Shown: piece by piece, positions 41,898-50,759 of the stretch
Numbering within the stretch: the stretch's first letter is position 1
How the letters are laid out: each line of letters begins with the position of its first letter
NCBI GenBank assembly: GCA_963790415.1
Contig: CAWBOK010000009.1
Location: 310,001-374,000, forward strand
DNA length: 64,000 nucleotides
Source of the DNA: JAJZQZ01 sp963790415
Lineage (GTDB): Bacteria > Actinomycetota > Thermoleophilia > RBG-16-64-13
Reading direction: 5' to 3'
The notes under the pieces: generated by a model
Seen by the model: only the letters and a program-made list of their open reading frames with translations
Databases searched by the model: none
Told to the model about the DNA's origin: nothing
Made by a program: the position numbers and the translations under genes

Positions 41898-42045
41898 CCT
41901 GCCACCGCCTCCGAATTCGTCGTGTCGGGTCCCGTCCGGGCCCCTCTGAACATAGATTCTACACGGTGGAGGGGTGACCTACCCAGGGCGATCTTCAGAT
42001 ACCGGCGCGGGCCCACATCCACAATGGTCCCGTTCCGGAAGCCTC

Positions 42046-42588
42046 CTAGCCCTGCATGGCGGGCGGTTCGTGACCTTCGATGGCGGCGATCGCCGCGCGG
42101 TCGGTCTCGACGAGAGGCGTCTTGCCGCCGGCTCGGTAGTCGTAGGCCACGATCAGGACGTCTCCCTCGGCAGCCACCTTCTCCAGACGATGGCTGACCA
42201 CCCGGTGTTCCATCAGGTAGCGATCGATTCCCACCGCCGCCACACGGGTGCCCACCGACACGGTGTCCGGGAAGGTCAGGGGCGCGCGGTAGCGACAGGT
42301 GAGCGAGGCGAGGATCCAGCCCCTATCGGCAGTGCCCATGCCTTCGAGCGCCGGCCCCAGCCTGGCGAAATAGGTGAAGCGCGAAGTCTCGAAGTAGCGG
42401 ATGAAGACCACTCCGTTGACGTGCCCCATTGCGTCCATCTCTCCCCAAGCCACGGGCAGGTCGACCACGACCGGGAATTCTGCGAGGAGCGCCTCCACCT
42501 CCGCGGGGCGAGTCGATACGGTGCCAGGAGGATGCGCCGGCCCTTCGCTCGCATGCAGACTCTCCGTCACGGTCTCGCCTCTCTTCAC
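42046..42588 (-). CDS. acyl-CoA thioesterase, 4HBT hot-dog family
   Basis: 180 residues. VAWGEMDAMGHVNGVVFIRYFETSR is the 4-hydroxybenzoyl-CoA thioesterase signature with its catalytic Asp, followed by a hot-dog core (LTCRYRAPLTFPDTVSVGTRV). The first 35 residues are low in family character; a GTG a few codons inside is an alternative start. Its substrate is unknown. No pathway neighbours. Confidence 0.85.
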   Translation of the reverse strand: MKRGETVTESLHASEGPAHPPGTVSTRPAEVEALLAEFPVVVDLPVAWGEMDAMGHVNGVVFIRYFETSRFTYFARLGPALEGMGTADRGWILASLTCRYRAPLTFPDTVSVGTRVAAVGIDRYLMEHRVVSHRLEKVAAEGDVLIVAYDYRAGGKTPLVETDRAAIAAIEGHEPPAMQG

Positions 42589-42824
42589 CCGCGACTACGG
42601 CAACGACTACGGTAAGCAAACGGCAGGCCCGCCCAACGCCCGCCTCTACGGCACTACGATAGCACTGACTTCTCGCCGCACTGGCCGCAACTGAAGTGTC
42701 CGCCGATGACTGGCCAACAGCAGAGTGAGGGCCCCGGTGCCATCCCGAGGCCCACAACCTCGACTGCTCACCTCAAGTTCGTGTCACGTGTTCCTCACGT
42801 GCCGCGACGTGCCGCGAGCGCCGC
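42589..42824. other. intergenic, no feature recognised
   Basis: About 235 bp between the thioesterase and a membrane-protein gene on the same strand. No promoter, hairpin with T-run or ORF stands out. Confidence 0.5.
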
Positions 42825-43403
42825 CTATCGCTCCTCGCCGCGGACCTTCCGCCGATCCGCCCGGACCTTCCGCCGATCCGCCCATTGCTCGTAGCCCCCG
42901 AGACTCAGGCCGAATAGAAGGTAAGCGGCCGGCACCATCCAGGCGGCAAAGCCGCTGACAACTTCACCCTTGACCACTCCAAAGGGAAAGAACTGCCACC
43001 CTGATGTTCCACCGAGCAGAAAACCCCCCGCGATCGGGAGCACCACGTAGCGCATGGCAACCCAGAGGACCGCGCCAAACGCGAGGCCGCTGAGTAGTGG
43101 TTCGACCTTGATGTACGAGAAGGCGTACGCCCAGATCGCGCCGAACACGACGGACAGTGCCAGATGCGTGGCCAACCCGATGACGATGACGGTGACCCCG
43201 GTGGTGAATGCCCCGTACCACACGGAGCCGATGAGTTCCAGCGGCCGTAGGAAGCCATCTCCGGTGATCGCCATCACTACGGACAGCAGGAGACCCATGA
43301 GTACACCGGCCACAAGACCGCCGATGATGCCGTGCTGCCATGCGACTGTCCGGTGCGCGACGAGTCGCCGGTCGAGAGACCGATCAATAGATGCTTCGGC
43401 CAT
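42825..43403 (-). CDS. integral membrane protein of unknown function
   Basis: 192 residues from ATG 43403 (GGAGGTGATTGAC before it). Four or five hydrophobic segments at about 27-50, 65-90, 98-125 and 150-170, with Gly-rich helices. The C-terminal tail has a 21-bp tandem duplication encoding ADRRKVR twice. I recognise no family with confidence; chance function is not assigned. Confidence 0.7.
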   Translation of the reverse strand: MAEASIDRSLDRRLVAHRTVAWQHGIIGGLVAGVLMGLLLSVVMAITGDGFLRPLELIGSVWYGAFTTGVTVIVIGLATHLALSVVFGAIWAYAFSYIKVEPLLSGLAFGAVLWVAMRYVVLPIAGGFLLGGTSGWQFFPFGVVKGEVVSGFAAWMVPAAYLLFGLSLGGYEQWADRRKVRADRRKVRGEER

Positions 43404-43909
43404 GTCAATCACCTCCAATCACACGCTCACCGCAACGTGTGCGGGGGCGTGATCACATCGATTCGAGAGTCTCGCACTAAGTGCCTATAGATACAAAGTA
43501 CCCCGGCAGCCTGGACCGAAACGCCGGGAAACACGAAGCCCCCGCCGCCCCACGGAGGCACCCATCGGGGTATCATCACGTACGTCCGACCGCCTGGGCG
43601 CGGCCGTCTCGTCACCCGCGTTGCCACCCGCAGAACACACGAGGCCCCCAGAGACCCGCTTCCCGGGACCTACTGCGTCTTACCATGAGTATCACGGTTC
43701 CGGTCGATTTGTGTTCCGCCTCGAGCCGGTGCGCGAGCACGTACTCGATCACCGGGTTCAAGTCGATGGGTTCCTCGCCGGCCGCGCAGTAGTGCCCGCT
43801 GTCACGGAGGTGGCTCACCCAGTCGCCACGGTTGTGAACACTGACGATCTCCGCGATGAGGCTGCGGAGGTGGGGCGGCTTGCGGAAGAGGTCTTGCTTG
43901 GTATAGAGG
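43404..43909. other. intergenic region with one weak small ORF
   Basis: About 500 bp between the membrane protein and tRNA-Cys. It contains only a possible 68-residue minus-strand ORF (43612-43818); the remainder shows no clear signal. Confidence 0.4.
43612..43818 (-). CDS. possible small protein, unknown
   Basis: 68 residues from a GTG; the middle (EEPIDLNPVIEYVLAHRLEAEH) looks like normal helical protein, and the frame is open upstream toward tRNA-Cys without a better start. No ribosome binding site is obvious and no family is recognised. May be a remnant. Confidence 0.25.
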   Translation of the reverse strand: MSHLRDSGHYCAAGEEPIDLNPVIEYVLAHRLEAEHKSTGTVILMVRRSRSREAGLWGPRVFCGWQRG

Positions 43910-43981
43910 AGGCGCCGACCGGAATCGAACCGGTGTATCGGGTTTTGCAGACCCGTGCCTCAGCCACTCGGCCACGGCGCC
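43910..43981 (-). tRNA. tRNA-Cys (GCA)
   Basis: Acceptor GGCGCCG / CGGCGCC, anticodon loop CTGCAAA (GCA), T-loop GGTTCGATTCC. CCA not encoded. Fifty bases downstream of tRNA-Gly. Confidence 0.94.
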
Positions 43982-44030
43982 CAACAAAAAGGGGGCCTGC
44001 CCGGCCCCGAACCGGCCTAGGGACGTATGG

Positions 44031-44104
44031 AGCGGATGAAGGGATTCGAACCCTCGACCTTCTGCATGGCAAGCAGACGCTCTAGCCAACTGAGCTACAT
44101 CCGC
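44031..44104 (-). tRNA. tRNA-Gly (GCC)
   Basis: Acceptor GCGGATG / CATCCGC, anticodon loop TTGCCAT (GCC), T-loop GGTTCGAATCC. CCA not encoded. Likely co-transcribed with tRNA-Cys. Confidence 0.95.
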
Positions 44105-44221
44105 CCGCTCCATCCGGTCCCGATGACCGTACCGGGCACCTCCCGGCGGGCCAGGATTATAGCCCAGGCCTTTCGCGGATGCAAACGGCCGAGTCGCCTC
44201 GCGGGATGCGAGGTGCCAGGA

Positions 44222-45871
44222 TCATGTCAGACCATCCAGTGCCCGATTGACCAGGGCGTCGGCAGCGACGTTCTCTTCTCGGGGCACGTGCTTGATCTCC
44301 ACCCGGTCGAACTGACGCACCAACGTCCGGGCCTGCAGGTAGAGCTCCTTCAGCGCGGCGTTGCGTACCTTGTACTCCTGGCGCATCTGACGCACCAGCA
44401 ACTCTGAGTCGGCCAGGATGCGCAGCCTCCGTACCCCCCGGTCCACGGCGGTCTCCAGACCGGTGATCAAGGCCTGATACTCGGCCTGGTTGCTGGTCGC
44501 CGTGCCGATGCATACGCCGATCTCCTCCAGCACCGTCCCCTGATCATCTTCCAGAATCACGCCTATGGCGCTGGGGCCGGGATTACCCCGCGAGCCTCCG
44601 TCGGTGCGCAGCACGAACACCGGTGGCTCGTCATCGGCGCTCCCGATACTCGCCGGCGGAGGGGTTCCCGCCTCCCCGGACGATTCCCCTTGGGCGGCCT
44701 GTTCCAGGTCGAAAAGCCGCGCCACCTTGTCGACGGGAGCGGCCGGATCGGGTCGCACTCCGTTCACGGGCCGAACAGCGTGCCAGGGAGAGCGACCGAG
44801 CGAGGAGAAACGGGCCGGAACCGACCACGGCCGCAGCGCCACGTCAAGGGTCTCCGTCCATCGCCGCATGGCCCATGTCTCCAGACGGCCGTGAGGCAGG
44901 ACGATGAGGTCGAGCCCCAGATCGGCCGCCCGCTCGGCGTCGTGATAGCCAAGGTCGCCCGTGACGAACACGTCGGCGCGACCGGCGGCCACGTCCATCA
45001 AGCTGCCCCCGCTGCCGGTGACGACGGCCACCCGGTCGACCATCCGCTCCCCATCACCGGCGTAGGTCACCTCCGAGAGCCCGAACGCTCCGGCGGCAGT
45101 CTCGGCGAGCGACAGCAGCGAGGTCGCGGCGCGCGTGGATCCCACCCTACCCTGCCCTCCCCGCGCAAGCACATCCTCGACCGGATAGACGTCAAAGGCG
45201 GGTTCTTCGTAGGGATGAGCTTCCAGATAGGCGTTGATGACTTCGGCGAGGCGCCCCGCCGGCACGACCGTCTCCCAGCGCACCTCGGCGACGCGTTCCG
45301 GGCGGCCTGGGCGGCCGATGCGCGGCGAAGCGGCGGCGCCGGCAACGAAGGCTCCCTCCCCCGGGCCGGCGAATGCGCAGTCCCGATACTCCCCGATGCG
45401 CCCCGCCCCGGCCGCGAACACGGCCCGACTCACGCTGTCGACCGCCTCTGGCGGCACGAAGCCCACGAACTTCTTCAGCGCGGCGCCGGCGCGTACCAGC
45501 GGGTGCAGGTCGAGAAGACCGAGTTCATGCGCAACCAGGTCGCACAATCCGCCCACCGCGCCGTCGAGATTGGTATGCACGGCGAAGTAGGCCACGTCGG
45601 CAGCGATGAGTTGGCTCACCAGCGTTCCTCGTCGATCGGCATCGGTGACCCGACGGAGGGGGGCGAACAGCAGCGGGTGATGCGTGACGATGGCCCGATA
45701 TCCGCCGGTGACGGCCTCTACGACGACATCCTCGGTGAGATCGAGCGCCACGATCACCTTCGAGACCTCGGTGCCGCGGCGTCCCACCAGCAGTCCCGTG
45801 GTGTCCCACGGCTCGGTCAGCGCACGGGGGGCGAGTTCGTCCAGCACCCGTTCCAGATCCTCGACGAGCAT
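44222..45871 (-). CDS. Nif3-like domain fused to ribonuclease HI
   Basis: 549 residues. Residues about 1-335 are a Nif3-like dinuclear-metal protein: WDTTGLLVG, the metal ligands in VTHHPLLF and AVHTNLD, a CutA1-like insert (about 120-245, ending HPYEEPAFDVYPVED) and DVFVTGDLGYHDA. A linker of about 80 residues leads to an RNase HI domain (about 416-549) with all four acidic catalytic residues in RTDGGSRGNPG, NQAEYQAL, ADSELLV and NVAADALVN. In other actinobacteria Nif3, a zinc-ribbon protein and RNase HI are separate neighbouring genes; here no zinc-ribbon gene is present and the two ends are one frame. It probably degrades RNA in RNA-DNA hybrids; the Nif3 role is unknown. Confidence 0.92.
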   Translation of the reverse strand: MLVEDLERVLDELAPRALTEPWDTTGLLVGRRGTEVSKVIVALDLTEDVVVEAVTGGYRAIVTHHPLLFAPLRRVTDADRRGTLVSQLIAADVAYFAVHTNLDGAVGGLCDLVAHELGLLDLHPLVRAGAALKKFVGFVPPEAVDSVSRAVFAAGAGRIGEYRDCAFAGPGEGAFVAGAAASPRIGRPGRPERVAEVRWETVVPAGRLAEVINAYLEAHPYEEPAFDVYPVEDVLARGGQGRVGSTRAATSLLSLAETAAGAFGLSEVTYAGDGERMVDRVAVVTGSGGSLMDVAAGRADVFVTGDLGYHDAERAADLGLDLIVLPHGRLETWAMRRWTETLDVALRPWSVPARFSSLGRSPWHAVRPVNGVRPDPAAPVDKVARLFDLEQAAQGESSGEAGTPPPASIGSADDEPPVFVLRTDGGSRGNPGPSAIGVILEDDQGTVLEEIGVCIGTATSNQAEYQALITGLETAVDRGVRRLRILADSELLVRQMRQEYKVRNAALKELYLQARTLVRQFDRVEIKHVPREENVAADALVNRALDGLT

Positions 45872-46034
45872 GCCTACTCCCTCCCTCTGCGTGTGTGGGT
45901 TGCTCCCAGCGCGCCTTCCGCTTCCATAGAACGATCATACCTGGTCAACGGCGACGGCGGGGGTTCGGTTCGCTCACCTCCGCGGCACCGGCTATGCTAG
46001 GAGGAGGAGAGCGGAGGGAGAGGAGTCCCGAGCA

Positions 46035-46904
46035 GTGAAGCGAAGACTAGCCGTCCTCGTCGTTGTGATGCTCGCCATACTCGTACTGGCCGCCGGGCCC
46101 GACGTGCTCCACGCGCCCGAGGGAGCGGTCGTGTTCCGACCCCGGGCCGTGGTCGACGATCTCGTCGCCTACGTACGGGGTCTGGGGGATGGCACGAGCT
46201 TCATCTACGGCCGGTGGGACGAGCGTTCGTTCCTCCCCGGGCTGGGCTCCCGCATGCTCACGTCGTACCTCTACATGGTCGCCGCCGGGCTCCTCGCTCT
46301 CGTGCTTGGGCCTCTACTCGGCATCTGGCTAACGGCCGGGCGCCACGACCGCGTGACGGACGTCGTCTCGGCTGCCGGAGCGATACCAGACTTCATCCTG
46401 GCCCTGCTCCTGCAGATCGGCGTCGTTGCCCTGTACAGATCCACCGGGTTCCGGCTGGCCCACGTCGCCACCATCGACAGCAGTCGCCCAGCCATCCTCC
46501 TGCCGCTCCTGGTACTCACCGTCGTACCGACCGTATACCTGCTCCGATCGGTCTCGTCTCGCGTCTACCAGGTAATCTCTGAACAGTACATCCTCGCCGC
46601 AAAGGCCCGGGGCCTCGGACGGGTCCGCATCTACCTGACCCACGTCCTGCCGAACGTCACCCGGTTCCTAAGCGCCGACCTTCCCCGGGTGGCCGGGATC
46701 ATCCTTGCCGACTTCTTCATCGTCGACTACTTGTTCAACCTCCACGGGATCACGACGCTCATCTTCTTCAACGGCATGAAGGGAGGCTACCGGTACAGCC
46801 TGGCGGTCAACGGTATGCTCGTGGCGGTGGGGTTGTACCTTGCGGTCTACCTCGCGCTCCGGGCGTTCGTGGCCCTGGTCGAGTCCACGGCGGTCCGGGC
46901 ATGA
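46035..46904 (+). CDS. ABC transporter permease, DppB/OppB type
   Basis: 289 residues with about six hydrophobic segments and the binding-protein-dependent transport EAA loop (EQYILAAKARGLGRVRIYLTHVLPN). This is one permease half of a dipeptide/oligopeptide/nickel-type importer. It overlaps the second permease gene by four bases (ATGA). No ATPase or solute-binding protein gene is adjacent. Confidence 0.88.
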   Translation: MKRRLAVLVVVMLAILVLAAGPDVLHAPEGAVVFRPRAVVDDLVAYVRGLGDGTSFIYGRWDERSFLPGLGSRMLTSYLYMVAAGLLALVLGPLLGIWLTAGRHDRVTDVVSAAGAIPDFILALLLQIGVVALYRSTGFRLAHVATIDSSRPAILLPLLVLTVVPTVYLLRSVSSRVYQVISEQYILAAKARGLGRVRIYLTHVLPNVTRFLSADLPRVAGIILADFFIVDYLFNLHGITTLIFFNGMKGGYRYSLAVNGMLVAVGLYLAVYLALRAFVALVESTAVRA

Positions 46905-47830
46905 GGGGCCGCCGGCCCACGAAGCCGGCCGCGCAGTTGGTCGTGGGCCTCGTAATGGTGACCATGCTCCTGGTGGCGGCCCTCGCCGGTCCCGCTCTCG
47001 CGCCCTACTCGCAGGACCACTCGGAGAAGATTATCGTCGTGCAGACGGCGGCGGGTCCGACGACTATCTACGCTCCGCAGCCTCCCTCACGTCACCACCT
47101 GCTGGGCACCGACCGATGGGGCTACGACATCTTCTCTCTGCTGCTCTACGGGGCCCGGTACACGGTGTTCGCCGCGCTGGGGATCGCTCTGGTCCGCGTC
47201 CTACTGGGAGGCGCGCTTGGGTTACTCTTCGGGATGCGGAGCAGCGCGGGCTCCGCAGGAAAGACGTCCGGCCCCCTCGGGGGCATTCCGGCTTTCCTCG
47301 TCATCTACTTCCTGATGCTGGGGATCAACATCAACTCCCCCCTCAGTGGGCCCGTCTTGGCCGCCGTCGAGGGGACCCTCATCGTCCTGTTGGGCATCCC
47401 CGCGGTCGCCGCGACTATCAGTCTGAAGACGGCCAAGCACAAGCAGAGCCAGCACGTGCTGGCCGCGGTCGCGCTCGGGGCGGGAAGACGTCGCATCGCG
47501 ACTCGCCACGTGCTTCCGCTCATGCGCGAGGACCTGCTCCTGCTGTTCTCCGGCGAGGTGGTGCTGGTGCTGGTGCTCATCGGCCAGCTGGCCGTGTTCG
47601 ACCTCTTCTTCGGGGGGACGGTGCAGGCCTTCGACCCTATCCTGCTTACTCCGCGGACGCATGAGTGGGCGAGCATGATCGGCGCGTCGAGGACGTCGAT
47701 CCAGGCCCACCAATGGTTGGTGTTGGGGCCCTTGGGTGCCTTCCTCTTTGCTGTGGTCGGGTTCCAGATGGTAGCCAGCGGCCTCGAGCGGCGGGTGCGG
47801 GCGGGATACGTCCGACATCCCATGGTGTAG
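46901..47830 (+). CDS. ABC transporter permease, DppC/OppC type
   Basis: 309 residues. LLGTDRWGYDIFSLLLYGARYTVFAALG is the typical DppC N-terminal motif and SQHVLAAVALGAGRRRIATRHVLPL the EAA loop. It should pair with the preceding permease. Ligand unknown; partners must be encoded elsewhere. Confidence 0.88.
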   Translation: MRGRRPTKPAAQLVVGLVMVTMLLVAALAGPALAPYSQDHSEKIIVVQTAAGPTTIYAPQPPSRHHLLGTDRWGYDIFSLLLYGARYTVFAALGIALVRVLLGGALGLLFGMRSSAGSAGKTSGPLGGIPAFLVIYFLMLGININSPLSGPVLAAVEGTLIVLLGIPAVAATISLKTAKHKQSQHVLAAVALGAGRRRIATRHVLPLMREDLLLLFSGEVVLVLVLIGQLAVFDLFFGGTVQAFDPILLTPRTHEWASMIGASRTSIQAHQWLVLGPLGAFLFAVVGFQMVASGLERRVRAGYVRHPMV

Positions 47831-47961
47831 GGAGGGCGGGCGGGCAAGCGGCAGCACGTACTTGCTCGTGTCCATGCGGCCGTGGTAGACTCCACACAAC
47901 GACCCGAGAATCATCTAATCGTTGCAGACTTCGCTACAGGCGAGGACGGAGAGGTCTAGAG

Positions 47962-48903
47962 ATGGCGAACGGCACACGGCTACGGGAGTTCACCTGGGCG
48001 GGGATGGCCTTCGGCCATCTGGTTCCGACCGGCGGGTTCTCGTGGCGGGTCGATCTCGTGCGGAATCCCGAACAACCAGGAAGCCCTCTCCCGGGGAACG
48101 AGAGGGGGCCATGGCTCACGGCCGCAGGCTACTCCGGTCCCCACTACGGCGGCGAGGAGTACCGGCTCGACGCTCCCCTCCGCCGTTCCCGTTCAGACAT
48201 CGGTCTTCACCGCGACTTCGCCTCCCTCTCCCCGCCGGCCATTCTCGCGTTCGCGAATCACTACGGCCCCCTCGGGCATGGTGAGATGCTGGTCGACCCG
48301 GAGGGGTCGTTCGAGCAGGACTCCCCGTACGGGGAGAGCTTCGAGTTCTGGCGGCGGCAGATACAGAAGATGGCAGCCCTCGTGCGGACGTGGGATCTCG
48401 CCCGTCGAGAGGAGACCACGATACTCACCCACCTGGTCAAGTGGACCCGGCCGGGCGAGCGGGCCGACGGCCCGGTCAGGGTGGAGGTCACCATCCCGCC
48501 GTGGGAGCCATGGTGGACTGAAGCCCCCGTGCCCTGGCGTTTCGACTCGGTACTCGATCCAGTTCGCGCCATCGTGGCACTGCACCTGAATGATGTCCTT
48601 CGGGAGACCACCGCCCCCCAGGTTCTCATGCCCGAGGGCAAGCCTACCCTGCAGAACGTCCCCAAGTCACTCCTCGGAGCGCTCTATGTGTCCCTCGCCC
48701 ACGAGCTCGCCGGCGTCACCCATGCCGCCGAGCAGTGTCCAAACTGGCGGGACCCGCGCTGCGGGAAGCACAACATCAATGGCTGGTTCGTCCCCAAGAC
48801 GACCAAGCAGGGCTACTGCAGCAACGCGTGCCGGAATGTCGTCTGGCGTCGGGAGAAGGAGAGGCAGCCAGACGGCCCCCACGACCAAAATGCTAGAAAG
48901 TGA
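47962..48903 (+). CDS. protein with C-terminal CGNR-like zinc finger, unknown
   Basis: 313 residues from ATG 47962 (GGAGAGG upstream; the longer frame reads into the permease). The body has no recognised domain; the last 50 residues hold CPNWRDPRCGKHNI and QGYCSNACRNVVWRREKE, a C-x6-C ... YCS-x2-C pattern resembling CGNR-type zinc fingers of actinobacterial proteins. Possibly nucleic-acid binding. A short GC hairpin follows the stop. Confidence 0.65.
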   Translation: MANGTRLREFTWAGMAFGHLVPTGGFSWRVDLVRNPEQPGSPLPGNERGPWLTAAGYSGPHYGGEEYRLDAPLRRSRSDIGLHRDFASLSPPAILAFANHYGPLGHGEMLVDPEGSFEQDSPYGESFEFWRRQIQKMAALVRTWDLARREETTILTHLVKWTRPGERADGPVRVEVTIPPWEPWWTEAPVPWRFDSVLDPVRAIVALHLNDVLRETTAPQVLMPEGKPTLQNVPKSLLGALYVSLAHELAGVTHAAEQCPNWRDPRCGKHNINGWFVPKTTKQGYCSNACRNVVWRREKERQPDGPHDQNARK

Positions 48904-48904
48904 A

Positions 48905-48923
48905 GCCCCATTCTTTGCGGGGC
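48905..48923 (+). terminator. weak terminator after the zinc-finger gene
   Basis: GCCCC, seven-base loop, GGGGC immediately after the stop codon; no T-run, so weak. The next gene is convergent. Confidence 0.35.
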
Positions 48924-49067
48924 CCTAACCGGGCAGCTCTTGAGCTTCTCGGCCTATCTGGAGCACCTGTCCACACGCCTCGATCCACGCCCACGAAAGA
49001 CCGGCCACATGGGCCTAATGCGACCGCTCTCGAAACGTTCCGCCGTTCTCGCAAGACCTTCCGTCGC

Positions 49068-49841
49068 CTAACCGGCACCACCAAACAGGTGGCGGATGGT
49101 AATCCGTTCTCCGGCTGGGACGACCACGATCTCGCTGTCCCAGGGACCGGCGAGCATCCGCTCCAAGAGCTGGACGGATCCTGGAACCGTCCCGTGCTCA
49201 AGCTCCAAGTCCTTGGCCCGCGCCTGGCTGCGCGGCGTCCAGTCGGCCATTTCGTAGGCTCCGGTATCGATCATCTTGACGTGCTCGTAGGAACGCACCA
49301 TCGCCTTGCGGAGACGGCGCGCGCGCTCCTCTCCGAAACGCTCGACCCAGATGTCGAAGTCCTGGTCAAACGGATTATCGTGGCAGAGCCAGCCCTTGGT
49401 GAAGTAGAAGGTGCGACCGTCGCGAACGATCTCCTCCCGAGTGCAGCCGCAATTGAGGAACAGCGAGACGCAGTCGTCGACGCGTGGAAAGACGAGCGTG
49501 AGGTGCCGCGCGATCAATCCCTGCAGCCCGTTGCCGCAGTAGCCGAACGCCAGGAGCACGTGGTCCACAGGCGGCACGAGCACCACCTCCCGGCGATCGT
49601 CCGCGGGGCCTGGGCCGGGTCGCACTCCCTCCAGTGCCACCGGCTCCCCAGAGACTCTTCCCTCATCCAGCCGGTCGATGAGATCCTGCAAGGCCCGCTG
49701 CAAATCCTCTGGCCGTGCATGCAGCCCGGTCGGCAGCCAGACGAGGGGGGGCCGCCGGTCGACGGACAGGGTCCGCTCGAGGGCGAGCAGCAACTCGTCT
49801 CCCAGCATCTCGCAGGCGAGAAGCACCGATGAACTCATCAT
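49068..49841 (-). CDS. DUF1638 family protein (long form)
   Basis: 257 residues. HVLLAFGYCGNGLQGL, LVFPRVDDCVSLFLNCG and FTKGWLCHDNPFD match the DUF1638 pattern of a conserved Cys/Gly loop and aspartate-rich core. DUF1638 proteins are found in anaerobes and methanogens, often near corrinoid methyltransferase genes, but no activity has been shown. No methyltransferase is visible in this window. It follows the Fe-S gene, which has a MarR-like operator upstream. Confidence 0.75.
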   Translation of the reverse strand: MMSSSVLLACEMLGDELLLALERTLSVDRRPPLVWLPTGLHARPEDLQRALQDLIDRLDEGRVSGEPVALEGVRPGPGPADDRREVVLVPPVDHVLLAFGYCGNGLQGLIARHLTLVFPRVDDCVSLFLNCGCTREEIVRDGRTFYFTKGWLCHDNPFDQDFDIWVERFGEERARRLRKAMVRSYEHVKMIDTGAYEMADWTPRSQARAKDLELEHGTVPGSVQLLERMLAGPWDSEIVVVPAGERITIRHLFGGAG

Positions 49842-49878
49842 CCCTCCCTCCCAGCGCCAAAAGCGCCGGACGACGACG

Positions 49879-50661
49879 TTAGCCGCAGCCGACCGGGCAG
49901 GCAGCCAGGCAACTGAAGCAGTAGTACTGCAGGCCTATGAATCCCGCCTGGTAGAGGCTTAGGTAGTCGGGGCTGCGGAGCAGAGCGTTGCGCTCCTCGG
50001 TGTTCGCCGCACCGAAGCGCGACCAGAAGGCGATGCTGCCGCGCATCCCGTAGGGCTGACTCGTGCCCAGGCACTTGGCAAGATGGGTCTTGCCCGCCTG
50101 GTCCAGAGCCCCGGAAGGGCAGGCCTCGATGCACAGACCGCAGCCGGTGCAGGGATTCTCTTCGACCGGCGGATCCGAAGGGAGCTCCAGGTCGGTGAGC
50201 ACCGCCGTGAAGATGACCCGCGTCCCAAAGCGAGGATGGACGACCAAGTTATGCTCGCCGAAGGCCCCCAGGCCGGCCGCCACCGCCGCGTGGCGAAGCG
50301 AGAGTTCGGCGATGCCCGACTTCGTCGGGTCGCTGAAGTCCATGGGATACGAGACGGGGACGGTGAGCGCCCGGGCGTGGAGGTCGCCTTCGAGATGCCG
50401 CGTGAGCCGGTAGCCGATGGAACGAGAGTACTCCATCACGTCCAGGCGCCCGTTCATAGCCATCTGGGGGCTGGGGCTGTCTACCGCTGAGAACTCGCGG
50501 AAGGCGAGCACGATCAAAGACCGAGCACCGGGAAGCAGGGACTCTATAGGTGGGGACGCCGGGCTTCGGTAGTCCACGACCTTAGCGAAGCCAACGTCGT
50601 CGGCACCCAACCCCAAGGTGAAGTCGCATAGTCCGTCCCTGGTGTCGCCGGCCTCGCTCAT
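49879..50661 (-). CDS. 4Fe-4S protein related to epoxyqueuosine reductase / corrinoid reductase-like proteins
   Basis: 260 residues. The N-terminal two-thirds (GADDVGFAKVVDY, SLIVLAFREFSAVDSP, SLRHAAVAAGLGAFGEHNLVVHPRFGTRVIFTAVLTDLEL) resemble QueG-like proteins; a first cluster motif is CTGCGLCIEACPSGAL and the C-terminus has CFSCLAACPVG. It is shorter than QueG and lacks its HEAT tail, so a different role is likely, perhaps electron delivery to a corrinoid or DUF1638 system. Placed between the DUF1638 gene and marR. Confidence 0.78.
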   Translation of the reverse strand: MSEAGDTRDGLCDFTLGLGADDVGFAKVVDYRSPASPPIESLLPGARSLIVLAFREFSAVDSPSPQMAMNGRLDVMEYSRSIGYRLTRHLEGDLHARALTVPVSYPMDFSDPTKSGIAELSLRHAAVAAGLGAFGEHNLVVHPRFGTRVIFTAVLTDLELPSDPPVEENPCTGCGLCIEACPSGALDQAGKTHLAKCLGTSQPYGMRGSIAFWSRFGAANTEERNALLRSPDYLSLYQAGFIGLQYYCFSCLAACPVGCG

Positions 50662-50702
50662 GCCGTCACTCCCTTCTGGTCCTTGTCCCTGGTGCTGCTT
50701 TG

Positions 50703-50715
50703 TCTCGTATGCAAG
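50703..50715. promoter_or_regulatory. second copy of the MarR-type operator
   Basis: TCTCGTATGCAAG matches the core of the dyad at 51208-51225 (TCTCGTATACAAG) in 12 of 13 bases. It lies about 40 bp ahead of the Fe-S gene. Confidence 0.5.
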
Positions 50716-50759
50716 CTAAAAGCAGAGGAAGGGTCGCCCGTGTTCGGGTCTTGATACCG

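Noticed and set aside
43621..44085. A 154-codon + strand frame
   Set aside because: It runs through tRNA-Cys and most of tRNA-Gly on the opposite strand; its protein sequence is tRNA-derived.
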